The notes: generated by a model from the sequence alone, not told the origin. A stretch of DNA of 64,000 bases from Kalaharituber pfeilii (GCA_015179045.1 WHUZ01000033.1:496001-560000), one strand, 5' to 3'. Shown: positions 32,607 through 44,220, counted from the first letter of the stretch. Numbers and translations are program-made.

Positions 32607-35600
32607 ATGTACCCCTTCCCCGTCCTCAACCTGGTGAAAGCAGTGGCTGCCCCCTGCCCCCCTGCCCCACCTCATCACTGCACCCCTCCATACCCCACCT
32701 CCCTCCTCTCCGCTGCGCGCAGTTTTTTCCACTTCTGGCGCACCCCTCCTTCCGTCACCACCGACTTCCCGATCCTGTCCGCCGCCCTCTTCGCTTCGAC
32801 GTCCGCCGCCTCATTGCCAGCGATACCGATGTGCGCCTTCACCCACATCAGCTTGACGTCCCCCCCTTCTTTCTTTCTCTCCGCGACTGCATCCACCACT
32901 CTCCTCAGGTCTCCCGTTCGTGCTTTCCCCAGTCTCCCCGCCTTCCTCACCGCCGCGATTGCTGCCTGTGAGTCCGTCAGGATGACCAGGTTCGCCGGTG
33001 CTGGAACCGCCTTCTCTATCCCCATCCTCATCCCTCTCACCTCCCCATCCCACACCGTCGCCCCGTCCCCATTTCTTCTCCCCCCTCCCGCCGTCCCACT
33101 TCCAGAATCCCCTCCCACTCTCCCCTTCTCATTCACACTGCCATCTGTGTACACCGCCCCCCCCCTTGCGTTGCCCAATAGATTGACGACTCCCACTCCT
33201 CCGCGCTTCCCCCTTTGCGTCCTTCTCTCGTCACTTCTTCCACCTCCGTTCTCGCACATCTCCCCCCCCCCCCATGACACCTCGTCCACCCCTCCGGCAT
33301 GACGAAGCTGACTGTGCTCTGCACCCTCCCTGCCACCGACTCGAAACCATCCTTCTTCTGCATCGCCCATCCCACGCTCCAATCTCTCCAATCCCTACCT
33401 CTCTCCTCCACATCCCCTTCTCCCTGAAGTCTGCGGTCCAGATATCCCGCATCCTCCGGATCCCCTATACTCCTTGCCACCAGCCTCGCCTGCGCCCGCA
33501 TCTAAAGCTGTCTCCGCACTCTCCACTCCGGCGATCCAGTTGACTTTCTGCATCGCTGCTCCGTGGACAGCGCCCGTGGCCTTTCTCAGTACCTGGTACT
33601 GAATCTTCTCCATCTTCCTTCTCCATTCCTTCTGCCCTCTCCACCCTATTTCCGAACCCCACATCATCACCGCCCTTACCATCCCCGTGTATAATTGTCT
33701 CCAACTCCGTGGGCTCATTCCCCACTGCCCCGTGCCCACCCCCATCATGGCACCCGCCAGCTTTCTTGCCTTCTCTATCCTCGCCTTCCAATGGAAGTCG
33801 AAGTCTAGAGTCGCATCGAAGATTACTCCCAGCCATTTCACCTTCTCCACCTCCTTTCTCTTTCTCTTCCCCTTACCAAACACGATATCCTCATGCTTCG
33901 TTTTCTCCAAAGGCACCCCCCACTTCTCCGCCACTTCCCCCGTGATCCTTCCCAGCTTTACTCTCAGTCTCTCTAGGTCCCTCGTCCCTTCCCAGTCCCA
34001 CGCCGTCACATTAATGTCGTCCACGTACGTCGGGACCTCGCACTCTACCTCCGGACATTCTCTTCTCAACGTCTCCTCCAGGTCCTCCAGCATCGGCGCC
34101 AGCCATATGAGAAAAATGACCGGTGACAACGGCGAACCCTGCGGCACCCCCACGTTTGCTCTCCCCTCCCCCTAATCACCCCATCCCATTCTACTGTGAA
34201 CTTCTTCTCCTGAAAAAACCCTTTAACCACCCTCCCCACCTCCTAGCCATCCTGTCTCCCTGTATCCTTCTTAACACCTCCTCCCTTTCATATTATTGAA
34301 GCCCCCCCTTACGTCGTGTAGGCTCCAAACCGACCCCCCCTTCCTTGCCAGGCACCGCTGGGTTTTGGTAACCGCTCTCATCATTGCTTTCGCAGCATTT
34401 CGCCCTTTTCTGCCGCCAAATTGATGTCGGTGGAAGAGCTGGTCTGCTTTCTGCAACTCGTTCGCTACCACTTTCTCTCCCAACTTCGCCACGCAGTTAA
34501 TCAGGTTTATCGGTCTCCAACTCCCCACCTGGGACTTGTCCTTCCCCGGCTTCGGAATCATGACTACCTTGCTTAACTGCCACTTTTCCGGGGTCTTCCC
34601 CGCCGCCATCTCTTCCGCCATCTGTGTCATTAGCTCTCTTCCTAATGGCGTCTTCATCACCAGCTTCAAGAGCTTGTATGAGACTCCATCGGGTCCCGGC
34701 GCCGACACGTTGCTCGTCCCCCTGAGGGCATCTTCCAGCATACCCACAATCTTTTCCACTTCGTATCCCGGTCCTTCTCCCTCCCCCTCTCCTCCTCTCC
34801 CTCCTCCCCATTCTGCCTCTCTTCCCACTGAAAGTTCCTCGAGACCAGTGCGGAGCACTTGTCTCGATCCGTCCTCAGCTCCTCCCCCTCCTCCCCTGTT
34901 AGCTTCCCCATTGTTGCCTTCAACCTTCACGGGTCCTTTGCTACCCTGGCAACTGCCCACGGATCTTTCTCCCCCATCTCCTCTGCGAAGGCCCTCCAGG
35001 ACTCCTCCTTTTCTTTCTTAATGTTCGCCTTGAGGGTCCTCTTCGCCTCCTTCCATCTCTCATATCTCTCTGGGTCCATCCCCTTCGCCCCTTGACCCAC
35101 CCCCCCTCTCCCCTCTGCCGACACCTTCTTCCGGAGGCCCGTTAACTTCTTGGACCACCACTTCTTACTCCTTCTGCATATTCTCACCTCCCGTCTGTGC
35201 CTCTCCTTCAAGCTCAAGAGCTTCTCATACGGGGTCTCCCCTGGTAGTCCTCCGAGCCACTCCCCTTTCTTTTCCCCGTCCCACTCCTTCATATCTTCCA
35301 CGAGATCCTCCACCTCTTCGAAATTCACCCTCCTTCTCTTCTCTCCCCCCCCCCCTCCTCCACGTCTTCCCATGCCGTGCCTATGGCTGCGTGGTCGGAA
35401 CTCAGAAGCGTCAGCTCTCTCTTCCTTTTTACCTCCTCTCCCATCCCCTTCTCCCAGCACAAGTCAATAACCGACTCCTGCACCTTCCCCCTTCTCTGTC
35501 TCCTCCACGTTGCCTTCCCCTCTGCGCTCACCAGCTCCCATCCATCCCCTTCAAAGAACTCCTTCACTGCCACTCCTCTCCCATTGTTTTGCACCCCCTT

Positions 35601-36310
35601 CCCCCCCCACGCTTGGTGGTGGGCGTTCCAATCCCCCATGATGACCCCTCTTTTCCCCTCCCATTCCTTCTCTATCTTTCTCAAAACGTTCTCCATATCC
35701 TCCTTCTTCTAATTGGGCTGGACGTATATACCCCCTACTCTTGTCCCCCCCACCGCCGCCCATACCCAGTTCTTTTCTTCTTCCCTCACCTTCACCGTCT
35801 CCGTTCTCCCCTTCGCCACATGTAACACCACTCTCGTCCCCTCCCTCACCTCCGACTTTATGTCGAAAGATGGGTGAGTCGTCGTTACCCAGCTCCCCCC
35901 CCTTTTTTCCACCCACGCTTCTAAGACAAAGAAAATATGGAACCCTTCTTTACTCGCCCACTCCAACGCCACGTGCGTGTTGGCCACTCCGCCCTGCACG
36001 TTCTGACTCCCTATCTTCCACTTCACCATGTTGATTTCGGGGCTTCTGTCCTCTCATCCAGGCTCGGGGCCCAGGCGGAATCCTCTATGCCCTCCACGCC
36101 CTTCTTCACTCCTTGCATCTTTTCTGCTTCCTCGTCCCAGCTCTCTTCCTTCGCTTTTCCTTTGGCTTTCGTTTTTGCCTCTCTCAGGATCGTGCTCAGC
36201 TCCTCCGCTTCCTTTTGACTTCCCGCGTTAAAAACTACTCCCCCCTCCTCCTCCTCCATCTTCTTCCTCTTCATGCCTTCATTCCCTCCTGCCCACATGC
36301 ACCGTAACAT
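32607..36310 (-). pseudogene. Degenerate LINE: ORF1 end, endonuclease, RT, RNase H; 3' end missing
   Basis: In minus-strand order: the end of ORF1 (36,310-36,023, ...EAPKSTW); an endonuclease starting KIGSQNVQGG (36,029) with GDWNAHHQAW and SSDHAAI; a linker with KWWSKKL; and RT with SAPGPDGVSYKLLK, WRPINLINC, VPQGSPLSP and PTYVDDINV. RNase H follows with YTDGSVNEKG, TDSQAAIAA and KAHIGIAGNEAAD. ORF1 ends and ORF2 starts in the shared string ATGGTGA. An in-frame TAG at about 35,708 and several frameshifts (one in a C run near 35,345, others near 34,270, 33,480 and 33,150) kill it. The copy stops inside the C-terminal part at 32,607, where arm 1 of the inverted repeat begins, so its tail was lost at that junction. 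Same family as the LINE at 8.5 kb. Confidence 0.85.
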
Positions 36311-37216
36311 ACCTCTCCCCTCCCTCTACTCTTACTGCCCCCACTTTTGTCTTACTCACGTACGCTACTATTCCTTTCGCTCTCCCTGGTGTATGTACTG
36401 TCGCATATGCCGAGTGGAAGGCGGTCTCTCCTCCCAGCACCCTCCACGCCTCCCGCCCTCCCTACATTCTGGTATGCGACTTTTAACATATCGTCTTCTC
36501 CTTCCCTGGTGCCCCGCGGGAACGAATTTGTTGTTCTTCTGTCTTCTTCGGGATCCAGTCCTTCTTTTCTAATGGCCTCCTGCATGACGGATGATAGTCG
36601 TGTGTCATCTTGCAGCACATATCTGTTTCCATCCTCCGTTCAGGTTTTTTTTTTTTTTTTTTTTTTTATGTCATTACTCGCATGCCGCTCCGTTCAGGTT
36701 GACTATCTCCTCCGCCTCCTTCCTTCTTGGCGAGCTCTTCACCCATTCCAGTAGGTTTCACTGTTTTGGTACCCACTCAATCACCTGCCCCACCTGAAAG
36801 TGCATACAGTACCTCTCTGAATTGGTGTATCTGTATCGCCTTACCTTGTCTAACCTCTCCTTCCCTACGTCGGCTCTCAGAAAACACTTAATTCTTCCTC
36901 CTCTGAACTTCAATCCGTCCCTTAGTACCTCTATTACATTGTCGGTTACGAAGAATGATATTGCGCACTTGCCGTTCCTAGCTGGGATCTGTCTATTTGT
37001 CACTCTTCTTGCTTCCCTCGGTCCTACCGTTCCTTTATTCTCTTCTTGCAGATCCCTCCCCACTCTGTTAGCCGACTCCGAATTTTCCAGGTCAAATGTG
37101 ACTATCTCTACCATCCGCTTATCCCAATCGACTCTTGCCCTCGACTCAGCCTTGCTGATAGCGTCCTTCAGGTTGTCCAGGCTTCTCGGGCCCTCTTTGT
37201 TTTTGGTGTCAGCCAT
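36311..37216 (-). pseudogene. 5' part of a second LINE: ORF1 and start of endonuclease
   Basis: MADTKNKEGPRSLDNLKDAI (37,216) opens a 152-aa frame with an RRM-like segment (KCAISFFVTDNVIEVLRDGL). Beyond the 43-bp insertion, LKVAYQNVGRAGG (about 36,490) is an endonuclease start, continuing in another frame with IVAYVSKTKVGAVRVEGGER. This duplicates the endonuclease start of the neighbouring LINE at 36,029, so two LINEs are joined near 36,300, either by insertion or recombination. Confidence 0.65.
36645..36687 (-). mobile_element. 43-bp tail-B-only insertion with 11-bp duplication
   Basis: CTCCGTTCAGG stands at 36,634-36,644 and 36,688-36,698. The insert is poly(T) plus ATGTCATTACTCGCATGCCG. 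It interrupts the LINE 5' fragment. Confidence 0.88.
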
Positions 37217-37278
37217 TAATAGTATTCTTTCATGTGGGAATTGTTACAGGCATGAGGGGCTAGGCTCCGATAGGCACT

Positions 37279-37600
37279 TTTTTTTTTTTACTTTTTTTTA
37301 TATCATTTATCGCTTACCGCCCTGTGGGCTATGGCGATGTGTTAGGTACATGTGATCAACAGGAACTAAATGAGATAGAGAAAATAAAATACTGGCACAC
37401 TGAAACTAGAAGGTACTGGATATTACGGCTACGGAGGAGTGTATACGGCGGGCCAGAGTTGCTACAGAGGTATGTATACGGCGGGCCGGAGTCGCTACGG
37501 AGGTATATATACGGCGGGCCGAATGGGCAGCTGTTTGGCGTGCAGCGCGCAGCGGAGCGGAGCGATTCACGGGCATAATAAGGAAACGATAGGTTTCAGA
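37279..37600 (-). repeat. Tail-B end followed by 33-bp tandem repeats
   Basis: 37,279-37,345 is an inverse tail B (CGCTTACCGCCCTGTGGGCTATGGCGATG) with T-rich flank, followed by GTTAGGTACATGTGATCAAC. At 37,430-37,530 three units of about 33 bp carry GTATACGGCGGGCCGGAGTC. GATAGG on either side (about 37,258 and 37,586) might be a short target duplication, which would make this one retroposon of about 320 bp; this is weak. Confidence 0.5.
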
Positions 37601-38020
37601 GTTATAGAGAACTTAGAACACTGCTAGGGTCTTGATTCTTCTAACTATGCTATCGCCAGCCGGCCCTTACATAGACTTAAGCGCAGTCATACATGACTAG
37701 TCAACAAATGAATAAATGACTGGCAACGTGGCAATTCCTTATCAACGCCAATACATGTGGTAATAGGCACACATAACAGAAACATGCAAAAATAGTACAG
37801 ACGCAAGATAATGATATGTACTACTAGTGCATGTGCGCATATATTAGCTTTAATAAGCCGAGTGCATTGCAGACCCGGAGGTCTTACTATAAACGTTTGA
37901 CATACACTTCCTTAGCACTACCCTATTCAATAAACAAATGAATCTACTGCCAAGCCTAACGGGTGATCAGTCCGGTCTATCAGCATTGGTCTTATGCAAC
38001 GATTCAGGGTAAGTGTTCCC
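37601..38020. other. No recognisable feature
   Basis: AT-leaning sequence between two LINE fragments. No frame, repeat or RNA gene is supported here. Confidence 0.5.
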
Positions 38021-40139
38021 CTAGGGGGGTAAGTCTTGCCGTAGCCGTAACAGGAATTCTCTGTTTAGGATTATTCTCCTTATCTGATATGGGGCGTCCT
38101 TTCCGAGGTGACGATTCGCTTTTTCTCTGAATTCTTCCAATGTCTTGTTGGCGGCTCTCAGGTCAGTGCAACCTTCTTGCCAGTTCGGAGCCCCGTGCAG
38201 CTGTGCCTGCCACAGATCTCTCCCTCTCCACGCTGTTACCGTTGGGGTCACCTCTCGTGCCGGTTGCTTATTGTGAAGGTCTACTGTCTTTCCGCCCTGT
38301 GTTCTCGCTGCTGCCCTAGTATAGAACATGTTCTTGGGCCCCTTCGGTGCGTTGCTCGGTGGTGTGTTGTCCTCTAGCTCTCGCTCCGGTCCCATCTGTC
38401 TGTCCTCCTTTATAGGCGCATCTGGCATTGGTACATCTCTCATCTCTCCTTCCGTTTCCTTGTCCTCTCCGATTAGCTCCTCCCTCCTCTCCTCTCCTTC
38501 CTTTTCCCCATCCTTCTATTTGCCTTCTTTCCCCTCCCCTTCCTCGATCTCTGGCGTCTGTAGAGTTTCTTGTCTCTCCGGGATTTCTTTTCCTGTTTTT
38601 GTGGTCTCTCTCTTTCCTTTTCCTATCTGTGCTTCTTTCTCCTTCATTCTCTTCCTCTTCTTGGCCATTCTCTCTGTCAAACTCACTCCTCCTGTCTGTT
38701 CTTCCGCCAGGGTCCCCACCCCCTCCCCCATTTCCGCCTCCTCCCCATTCTTCCTCTCTGGCTATAATTGGTCTGGCTGGATATCATCCACCTTCCCGTG
38801 CGTGCCTAACTCTTGCACGTCTAGTTGTTCTGTGAAAACCTGCGGAAATTCCATCTCTGGGTATCCCGGTAGCCTCTTCTTCAATAGGTCCATTATTTCC
38901 CCCAGTTTCCCATACATCTTCCCGAATGACCTCTGAAGAGCCTCCATGGCGTTCGACATTCTCTGATGTAACTCCCTAATCTCGTGTTCCTGCAAATGTT
39001 TGACCGTATATGTCTCCCTCTCCTATTGAGATACCCTTTCTGCCAATTCCCTTATGTCCCCGCATATGACTTCCCTCTCCTAAGCCAACCGGTTCATAAT
39101 GGTGTGTCTAAGGCTTTCTTCCATGATCTGTAGGCGTGCTCTAATAAATAGTTTGAGGTCGGTTTCCCTTTGCTCCTCTTTCTCTCTCCAATATTCTCTG
39201 GCCGTATTCTCCGCCCAGGCCCTCAACCCCTCGTCTATCTCCCTTCTCCATCTTCCTAGCCCAAATCTCTTCTCGAGTCCCCTCATTGCCTCCGCCATTG
39301 AAGCCCCCATGAACCTGACCATCTCTCTCTTCACCCTTACCTGTTCTATTTTCAGTGCCTATGCTCTTGCCATTCTCATTGCCGAATTCACCATATCGAT
39401 TAGATATCCTTCCTCGTTCTGGCTATCGTCCGTGTCTGGTGTTCCGGATCGGTCTGGCATCGCTGGTCTCACCCCCTCCAGGTTCTGGCTGTCCTGTACC
39501 TGAACCCCCACTCCTGGGGGCATGCTCCCATACCCGTCCACTTGTATGTCCTCCATGGTTGGTTGTTTCGTACTTGCCGTCCATGCCAGCCCTTCGTCCA
39601 TTCCTGTCACCTCTGTTTCTTCGTTGTATGTGCTCGGAATTACCCTTGTGCGGCTTCTGGTTTACTGTGTGACCGTTATGCTCTCTCCAATATACTTTCT
39701 GGATTCTTCCCTTCCCAGCACCATGCTCTTCTCAATAAATTCTATTATCTGTTGTGTCCCTACCCTCCCTTCCTCTATGTCCTTGGCTGTGAAACCCCTT
39801 TCCTCCTTCACGTTGTAGTCTTTCCCCTCCCCTGCCTCTCCGCGTACCATCGCCTCGTCAATGGCCCTCGTCAACGTCTTCCCGTCCATTTTCTGGCACT
39901 TGATAATTTCATGGAACTTGTGTAGCGTCCACTGCTTGTCCACCTTTTTTTTTTTTTTTAAATATCATTACTCGCTTGCCGCCCTATGGGCTATGGCGAG
40001 GTCTTTATTAAAGAACAGAAAAGAAAAGAAGTAACAGTGACTAAATACATGTGATGCTTGTCCACTGCTATAAATTTCAACTCCTCGTGAGCCTGCCAGT
40101 TCTTTATCGCATGCATCTGTTCCCCATTCACCCTCTTCA
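38021..40139 (-). pseudogene. LINE ORF1-type gene, one frame broken only by TAG/TAA codons
   Basis: From MKRVNGEQMHAIKNW at 40,139, and skipping a 111-bp retroposon, one minus-strand frame runs for about 660 codons to 38,021 without any frameshift. Six in-frame stops interrupt it: TAA at about 39,662 and TAG at about 39,357, 39,077, 39,023, 38,759 and 38,513. All are one C-to-T step from CAA or CAG. The protein is highly charged, with helical stretches (ALQRSFGKMYGKLGEIMDLL) and a Lys/Glu-rich zone, and it ends LRRIILNREF...-like. Length, charge and context suggest a LINE ORF1, but no diagnostic domain was seen, so the family is inferred. Confidence 0.6.
39944..40054 (-). mobile_element. 111-bp tail-B retroposon with 11-bp duplication
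   Basis: TGCTTGTCCAC stands at 39,933-39,943 and 40,055-40,065. The insert contains the ORF1-only 3' UTR end (ACATGTATTTAG), AATAAAGACCTCGCCATAGC, CCATAGGGCGGCAAGCGAG and poly(A) on the minus strand. Removing it restores the ORF1 reading frame (...FIAVDKQWTLHKF). Confidence 0.9.
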
Positions 40140-40889
40140 TGGTTCGTCTTTCTCTTTTCTGGTTGCATCATGTGTCGTGGCTGGTGCCATGTCGGATGAG
40201 TGTTGTGTCGAGTGGCTCGCACTCTGTGGCTGTTGTGGGTGGGTCGTTGCCTACTGGCCGTTGCCTCCGAATATGGTCTGTGTGTCTTTGTATGTGGGTT
40301 GGTGTCCGGCTGTTGCCTTCTAAAATGGTCTGTATATTTTCGTGTGATTCGTTTTTCAATGTGATATGCCGCTTTGGCTCCTGATCTCACAGGGGTTCTG
40401 CGATCGGACTGGTGTTCTTGGGCCACGTCAGTAGCGATTTCCTAGGTGTGGGTCACCGTCGATGGGGTCTCGCGGGCCCCTCATGGGTTGTGAGATTTTT
40501 TTTTTTTTTAATTTCATTACTCGCGTGCCGCCTTGTAGGCTATGGCGAGGGATGGGTTGTGAGATTGTTGAGGGCGTGCTATCTGAGTCTCCGGTTTGAC
40601 CTGCTTTTGAGCTGTCTGGATCCTATTTCATGGGGGAAGGTGTTTATGTTGTTCATTTTGAGTCGGCTTTTGGGGTCCCTGCGACCGTCGGGCCGAGGGG
40701 CGTCGTTTCCTGTTGTCTGCTTTTCGAAGCGATGTCTGATGGTCGAGATATGGCCTCGGTCACGTGACTCTAGACGGGGCCCGAGGAGGTTGTAGAGGTG
40801 TGATGAGTCACTTGGTAGTAGAAAGATATTTATTTATTTATTCTTTCAAGCAGGGAGGGAAAGGAAAGGGCGTTTGGACTTCAGAGTTC
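40140..40889 (-). other. Leader region of the 38-40 kb ORF1 relic
   Basis: Upstream (to the right) of the ORF1 start. No frame is supported; it may be LINE 5' UTR. It holds one tail-B-only insertion at 40,498-40,551. Confidence 0.4.
40498..40551 (-). mobile_element. 54-bp tail-B-only insertion with 15-bp duplication
   Basis: ATGGGTTGTGAGATT stands at 40,483-40,497 and 40,552-40,566. The hairpin here is GCCTACAAGGC in place of GCCCNNNGGGC: both sides of one pair changed together, keeping the stem. Confidence 0.9.
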
Positions 40890-41745
40890 AGATAACATGC
40901 GTAGATGTAATAAGCTTATAGATAGCAGTCTCGTAGCTGGCTGTGGCAAGTAGGCAGTCGCTGATTATATGAAGGAAAACAGCCAGTGGTAGTAGTCTGG
41001 TTGCAGTGGAAAGTTGAGCAAGCTGAAATGCAATGAGCTCTGTCAGGTACATGGCACTTTGCAGAGATCCATTCCATACCCATAGGGTAATACCACCAAT
41101 ACTTGGCATCCAGGTAATCCGGCCAGATGTAGCGGAGGAGTCTAGAAGTTTACTCAATGCAAGAGAAATATCTGGAGCATATCCAGTAATTTTCCTAGAC
41201 TCTGTGTGTGCATACAATTATACTTATAATTACAAATCTTCATTCTTACATATAGAACTTTACAAACGAAGCATACTAAATTATTGATATTCTACAGCAT
41301 ATGCTACTTTGTATATGCGAAAGCAGCGATTTTCTAATAGTCAGTCCTTTGCCAGTAGGAACAATTTGTGGGTGGTAGCAACTTGCGGAGTGACCTGACA
41401 GTAACTGGCTGATTAAGCGTATTACAAGTAGTAGAAGTAACATGGAAGGATCCGCGGGCAACACTTGTAGATAGTAGGAGTAGTGGGACTTTTACTTCTT
41501 TTTCGTTTTTATTTTAAATAAAAACCTCGCCATAGCCCTTTGGGCGGCCTACGAGTATTGATAAAAAAAAAAAAAAAAAAGAGTAGTAGCAGTACGTTAG
41601 TCTTTTACCCAAAGCTAGTGCCGCATAGTGGTGCATAACGGTAGTTGCGCTGTGGAAGTATGTTTCCGAGTGGACAAGTTCATGAAGAAACCAGTTTATA
41701 CAGGGATTAATATATCTATTCGCGAATAGAGTAGTTGGTTCGTGA
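40890..41745 (+). repeat. Copy 2 of the ~850-bp dispersed repeat
   Basis: Runs from GATAGCAGTCTCGTAGCTGG to TTCGCGAATAGAGTAGTTGG-TTCGTGA. It carries a truncated retroposon at 41,440-41,581 and at its right end the Mutator-like element 2. At 41,170-41,200 and about 41,300 it provides empty sites for insertions elsewhere. Non-coding. Confidence 0.75.
41440..41581 (+). mobile_element. 5'-truncated ORF1-only retroposon (3' UTR), tail B
   Basis: CATGGAAGGATCCGCGGGCA then ACACTTGTAGATAG matches the 3' UTR of the full ORF1-only element and of the copy at 14,021. A T-rich stretch, CCTCGCCATAGCCCTTTGGG and poly(A) follow. An imperfect duplication AGTAGTAG(A/C)AGTA flanks it. Confidence 0.75.
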
Positions 41746-42454
41746 TAGTCTCATACCAAGCCCCTAGGGCACTCTCCGAGCGCAGCGAGGGTCTTGACTA
41801 TCTTTCGTTTAGTTATGGCAAAGCTTGTCCTTGGCGAAGGCAACCGTCTAAGGTCCCTTAGAAACTACGGTTGCTACGTCGACAGAAAAACTTGTAGTTG
41901 TAACTAAGCTGTAATTAGTTCTATTTACTGCAACCCTGTACGTACACCATCATAGGTTCATTTTTCATCACAAACACTCATTAGCCAAAAAAATGGTTCA
42001 CATCCCAAGGCGTTCCATGCGTCAGATGCATTAATGCCATGGGACGTCAACCGCCTATCCCAGTAATAGAACTTTTCTAACACTGTGTCTGGATGGCTTT
42101 CCGCGTCGGCTGTCCTCCTCAATGTTGAGTATTTTCTCTGGCAGCTGGAATTTGGCTCTTTTTTATTTATGTATCCTCAACTATAGCCTGATATTTACTA
42201 TGTTATCAATTCTAGACTTATATGCTCTACATTATCAATTACAGACTATATCCTCAGAATTAGTAGTTGACTACTCATGCCTCTCACGCTTATTGCATAG
42301 ATTTATTCTACCGCGCCATAATATCATGTTTGACAACCAATTGTTTATTCATTAATAACTAGCTATGCTGATCTATATACAAGTGCCCTCCACTATTCCA
42401 TCTCTTCTACTACTGCTCCACCGTATTCTTATTCCACTACAGATTACAATCTTA

Positions 42455-43000
42455 GAAGACCTGCCATACCTGTTTAATTGAGCTCATATTGCCTTATCAT
42501 GCGCTGTCAAGTGAGCTATGCCATTCCTACTAAATTAAGCTCATTCTGCCATAAATCATGTCATTGCATAGAACCTATCATAGGTATCAAATTCGGCTTA
42601 TTCTGCCACCTCTCACGCCGTTAAGGGAGGTGTACCATACCTATTAAATTGAGCTCATGTTGCCTCATCACATGCCATCGAAAGAGACCCACTATACATA
42701 TCAAATTCAGCTCATGTTGCTACATCTCATACTGTTGTATAGAACCTGACATATGTGTTAAATTGAGCTCATTCTATCATATCTCATACTGGCATATAGA
42801 ACCTCTCATACCTGTCAAATTTGGCTCATTCTGCCACATCTCGTACAGTGGAAATAGACCTGGATAACCTGTTGATTGAGCTTATTCTGCTACATCTTGC
42901 ATCTCGTGCTTGCAACGGGAACCTGTTATATCTGTCAAATTCAGCTAATGTTGGCTCATCGCTTGCTATCAACTTGAAAAGAGACCTGCCATGCCTGTCA
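42455..43000 (+). repeat. ~53-bp satellite, diverged block inside element 2
   Basis: About ten units with strings like CCTGTCAAATTNAGCTCAT at intervals of roughly 50-60 bp, more diverged than the 57-58 kb block. Confidence 0.75.
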
Positions 43001-43009
43001 AATTGACGC

Positions 43010-43250
43010 TGCTGTCAATACCGTTGTTGATGCTGCTGTTGCTGTCGACGCTGCTGTTGCTGTCGACGCCGCTGTCGACGCTGCTGTTAGCTGTCGACGC
43101 TGCTGTCGACGTTGCTGTTGCTGTCGACGCCGCTGTCGACGCTGCTGTTGCTGTCGACGCTGCTGTCGACGCTGCTGTTGCTGTCGATGCCGCTGTCGAC
43201 ACCCTTGTCGACAGCGATGGAGTAGGGGTGTCGACAGGGGCGTCGACAGC
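43010..43250 (+). repeat. Minisatellite with GTCGACGCTGCTGTTGCT units
   Basis: Units of 9-18 bp built from GCTGTTGCTGTCGAC and GCTGTCGAC. SalI-type GTCGAC recurs more than a dozen times. The alanine/valine-rich frames it opens are artefacts. Confidence 0.8.
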
Positions 43251-43289
43251 ACCTTTAGCACTTGTTGATACCTAATCTTCTATCAATAT

Positions 43290-44220
43290 AATACTCATAA
43301 TAAAAAGACTCGATACTTTTCACCTTATTTTTTTTGATAAGCCGTCATTGGTTTTTTTAATGCTAGTAAATCTTTCGATACCTAAGGTAGGTTTCTTCTT
43401 CTTTTGGTATTGCATAACTGTTGTACATTCCTTTGCAATTCCTCTTCTGTCACCAAAAGGTACATCAATAACTAATATATGACTGCAATTATCTGAATGA
43501 CCTCTGCTTGAAGCCTCTATTAGGTTTATCATAAGGTACTTCTAATCTCTATAGAACCACCCACCATCTATACTGTCTACCTCTGTTGACAGCCACAATC
43601 ACACTATGCTCTTTCGTTCATAGTCATCTGTATCACTAAATGCCAGTAACGAGCACATATTAGACTAGACTAAACCTCTAGGCATTAGTCTTCTCACAAG
43701 GCTAGGCTAATAACTACTGGTGGCATTTGAATCTTTCAATCTATCCTCTCTTGCACTAGTATCTCCCACTTGCTCATTATTACCTATGGTAGATGCATCG
43801 TCACTATTATCTAAAGATTTATCTTTATTCTTGTCCTTAGCTTCTAGAGTAGTCTTGTAACTAGCTTCTAGAGCACCCAGCTACGCCTCCCTTACCCAGC
43901 AAACTTTCTTACCCATTTTTGACTCCTCAGCCACTGACGTACCCAGCTTCGATAGAGCTAGGCTTAGCTTTTGCCTGTTGCTTCTACAAGAAAGAATTTG
44001 CCCCAGCACTTCTGACCATTCCCCTCTACACTTGCTTTCCAAATTAGCTGCAATCTATATTCTACATGCATATGCCTCCACCTTTGCCTTGGTCTCCTCC
44101 TTAATCTTCTCAATCTTAGTGCTCGGTTATGTAAGATCTCCATCTGTTCAGCCAAGTACTCAGGATTCAAGCCTTTGAGCTGGACTTTGGCACGGGTGCT
44201 TGGATCCGGAGTAAAATCTA
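43290..44220 (-). pseudogene. Relic gene in one frame with about nine transition-type stops
   Basis: On the minus strand one frame runs about 300 codons without a frameshift, including TKIEKIKEETKAKVEAYACR, IAANLESKCRGEWSEVLGQI, a Lys/Asp/Asn-rich stretch and ILVIDVPFGDRRGIAKE. Stops are TGA (three), TAA (one) and TAG (five). Each fits CGA/CAA/CAG or TGG mutated by a single C:G-to-T:A change. Family not recognised. It lies inside Mutator-like element 2. Confidence 0.45.

Noticed and set aside
32607..36310. Pro/Ser/Leu-rich plus-strand proteins across 32.6-36.3 kb.
   Set aside because: Antisense shadows of the Gly/Glu/Lys-rich LINE coding strand; RT, RNase H and endonuclease motifs are all on the minus strand.
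38021..40139. In-frame UAG codons as A-to-I editing sites or recoded stops.
   Set aside because: Some filamentous ascomycetes edit UAG to UGG in sexual tissue, and five of six stops here are TAG. But one is TAA, the gene is a transposon ORF1 split by a retroposon, and other relics nearby show TGA and TAA too. C-to-T decay explains all of them.
42969..43275. Ala/Val- and Gln/Arg-rich proteins.
   Set aside because: Frames opened by the GTCGAC minisatellite; no flanking coding sequence.
43320..43532. Assigning the 43.3-44.2 kb relic to the RecQ-like helicase of the sister element.
   Set aside because: It lies in a related Mutator-like element, but no helicase motif (Walker A, DEAH, motif VI) could be read; the family is left open.
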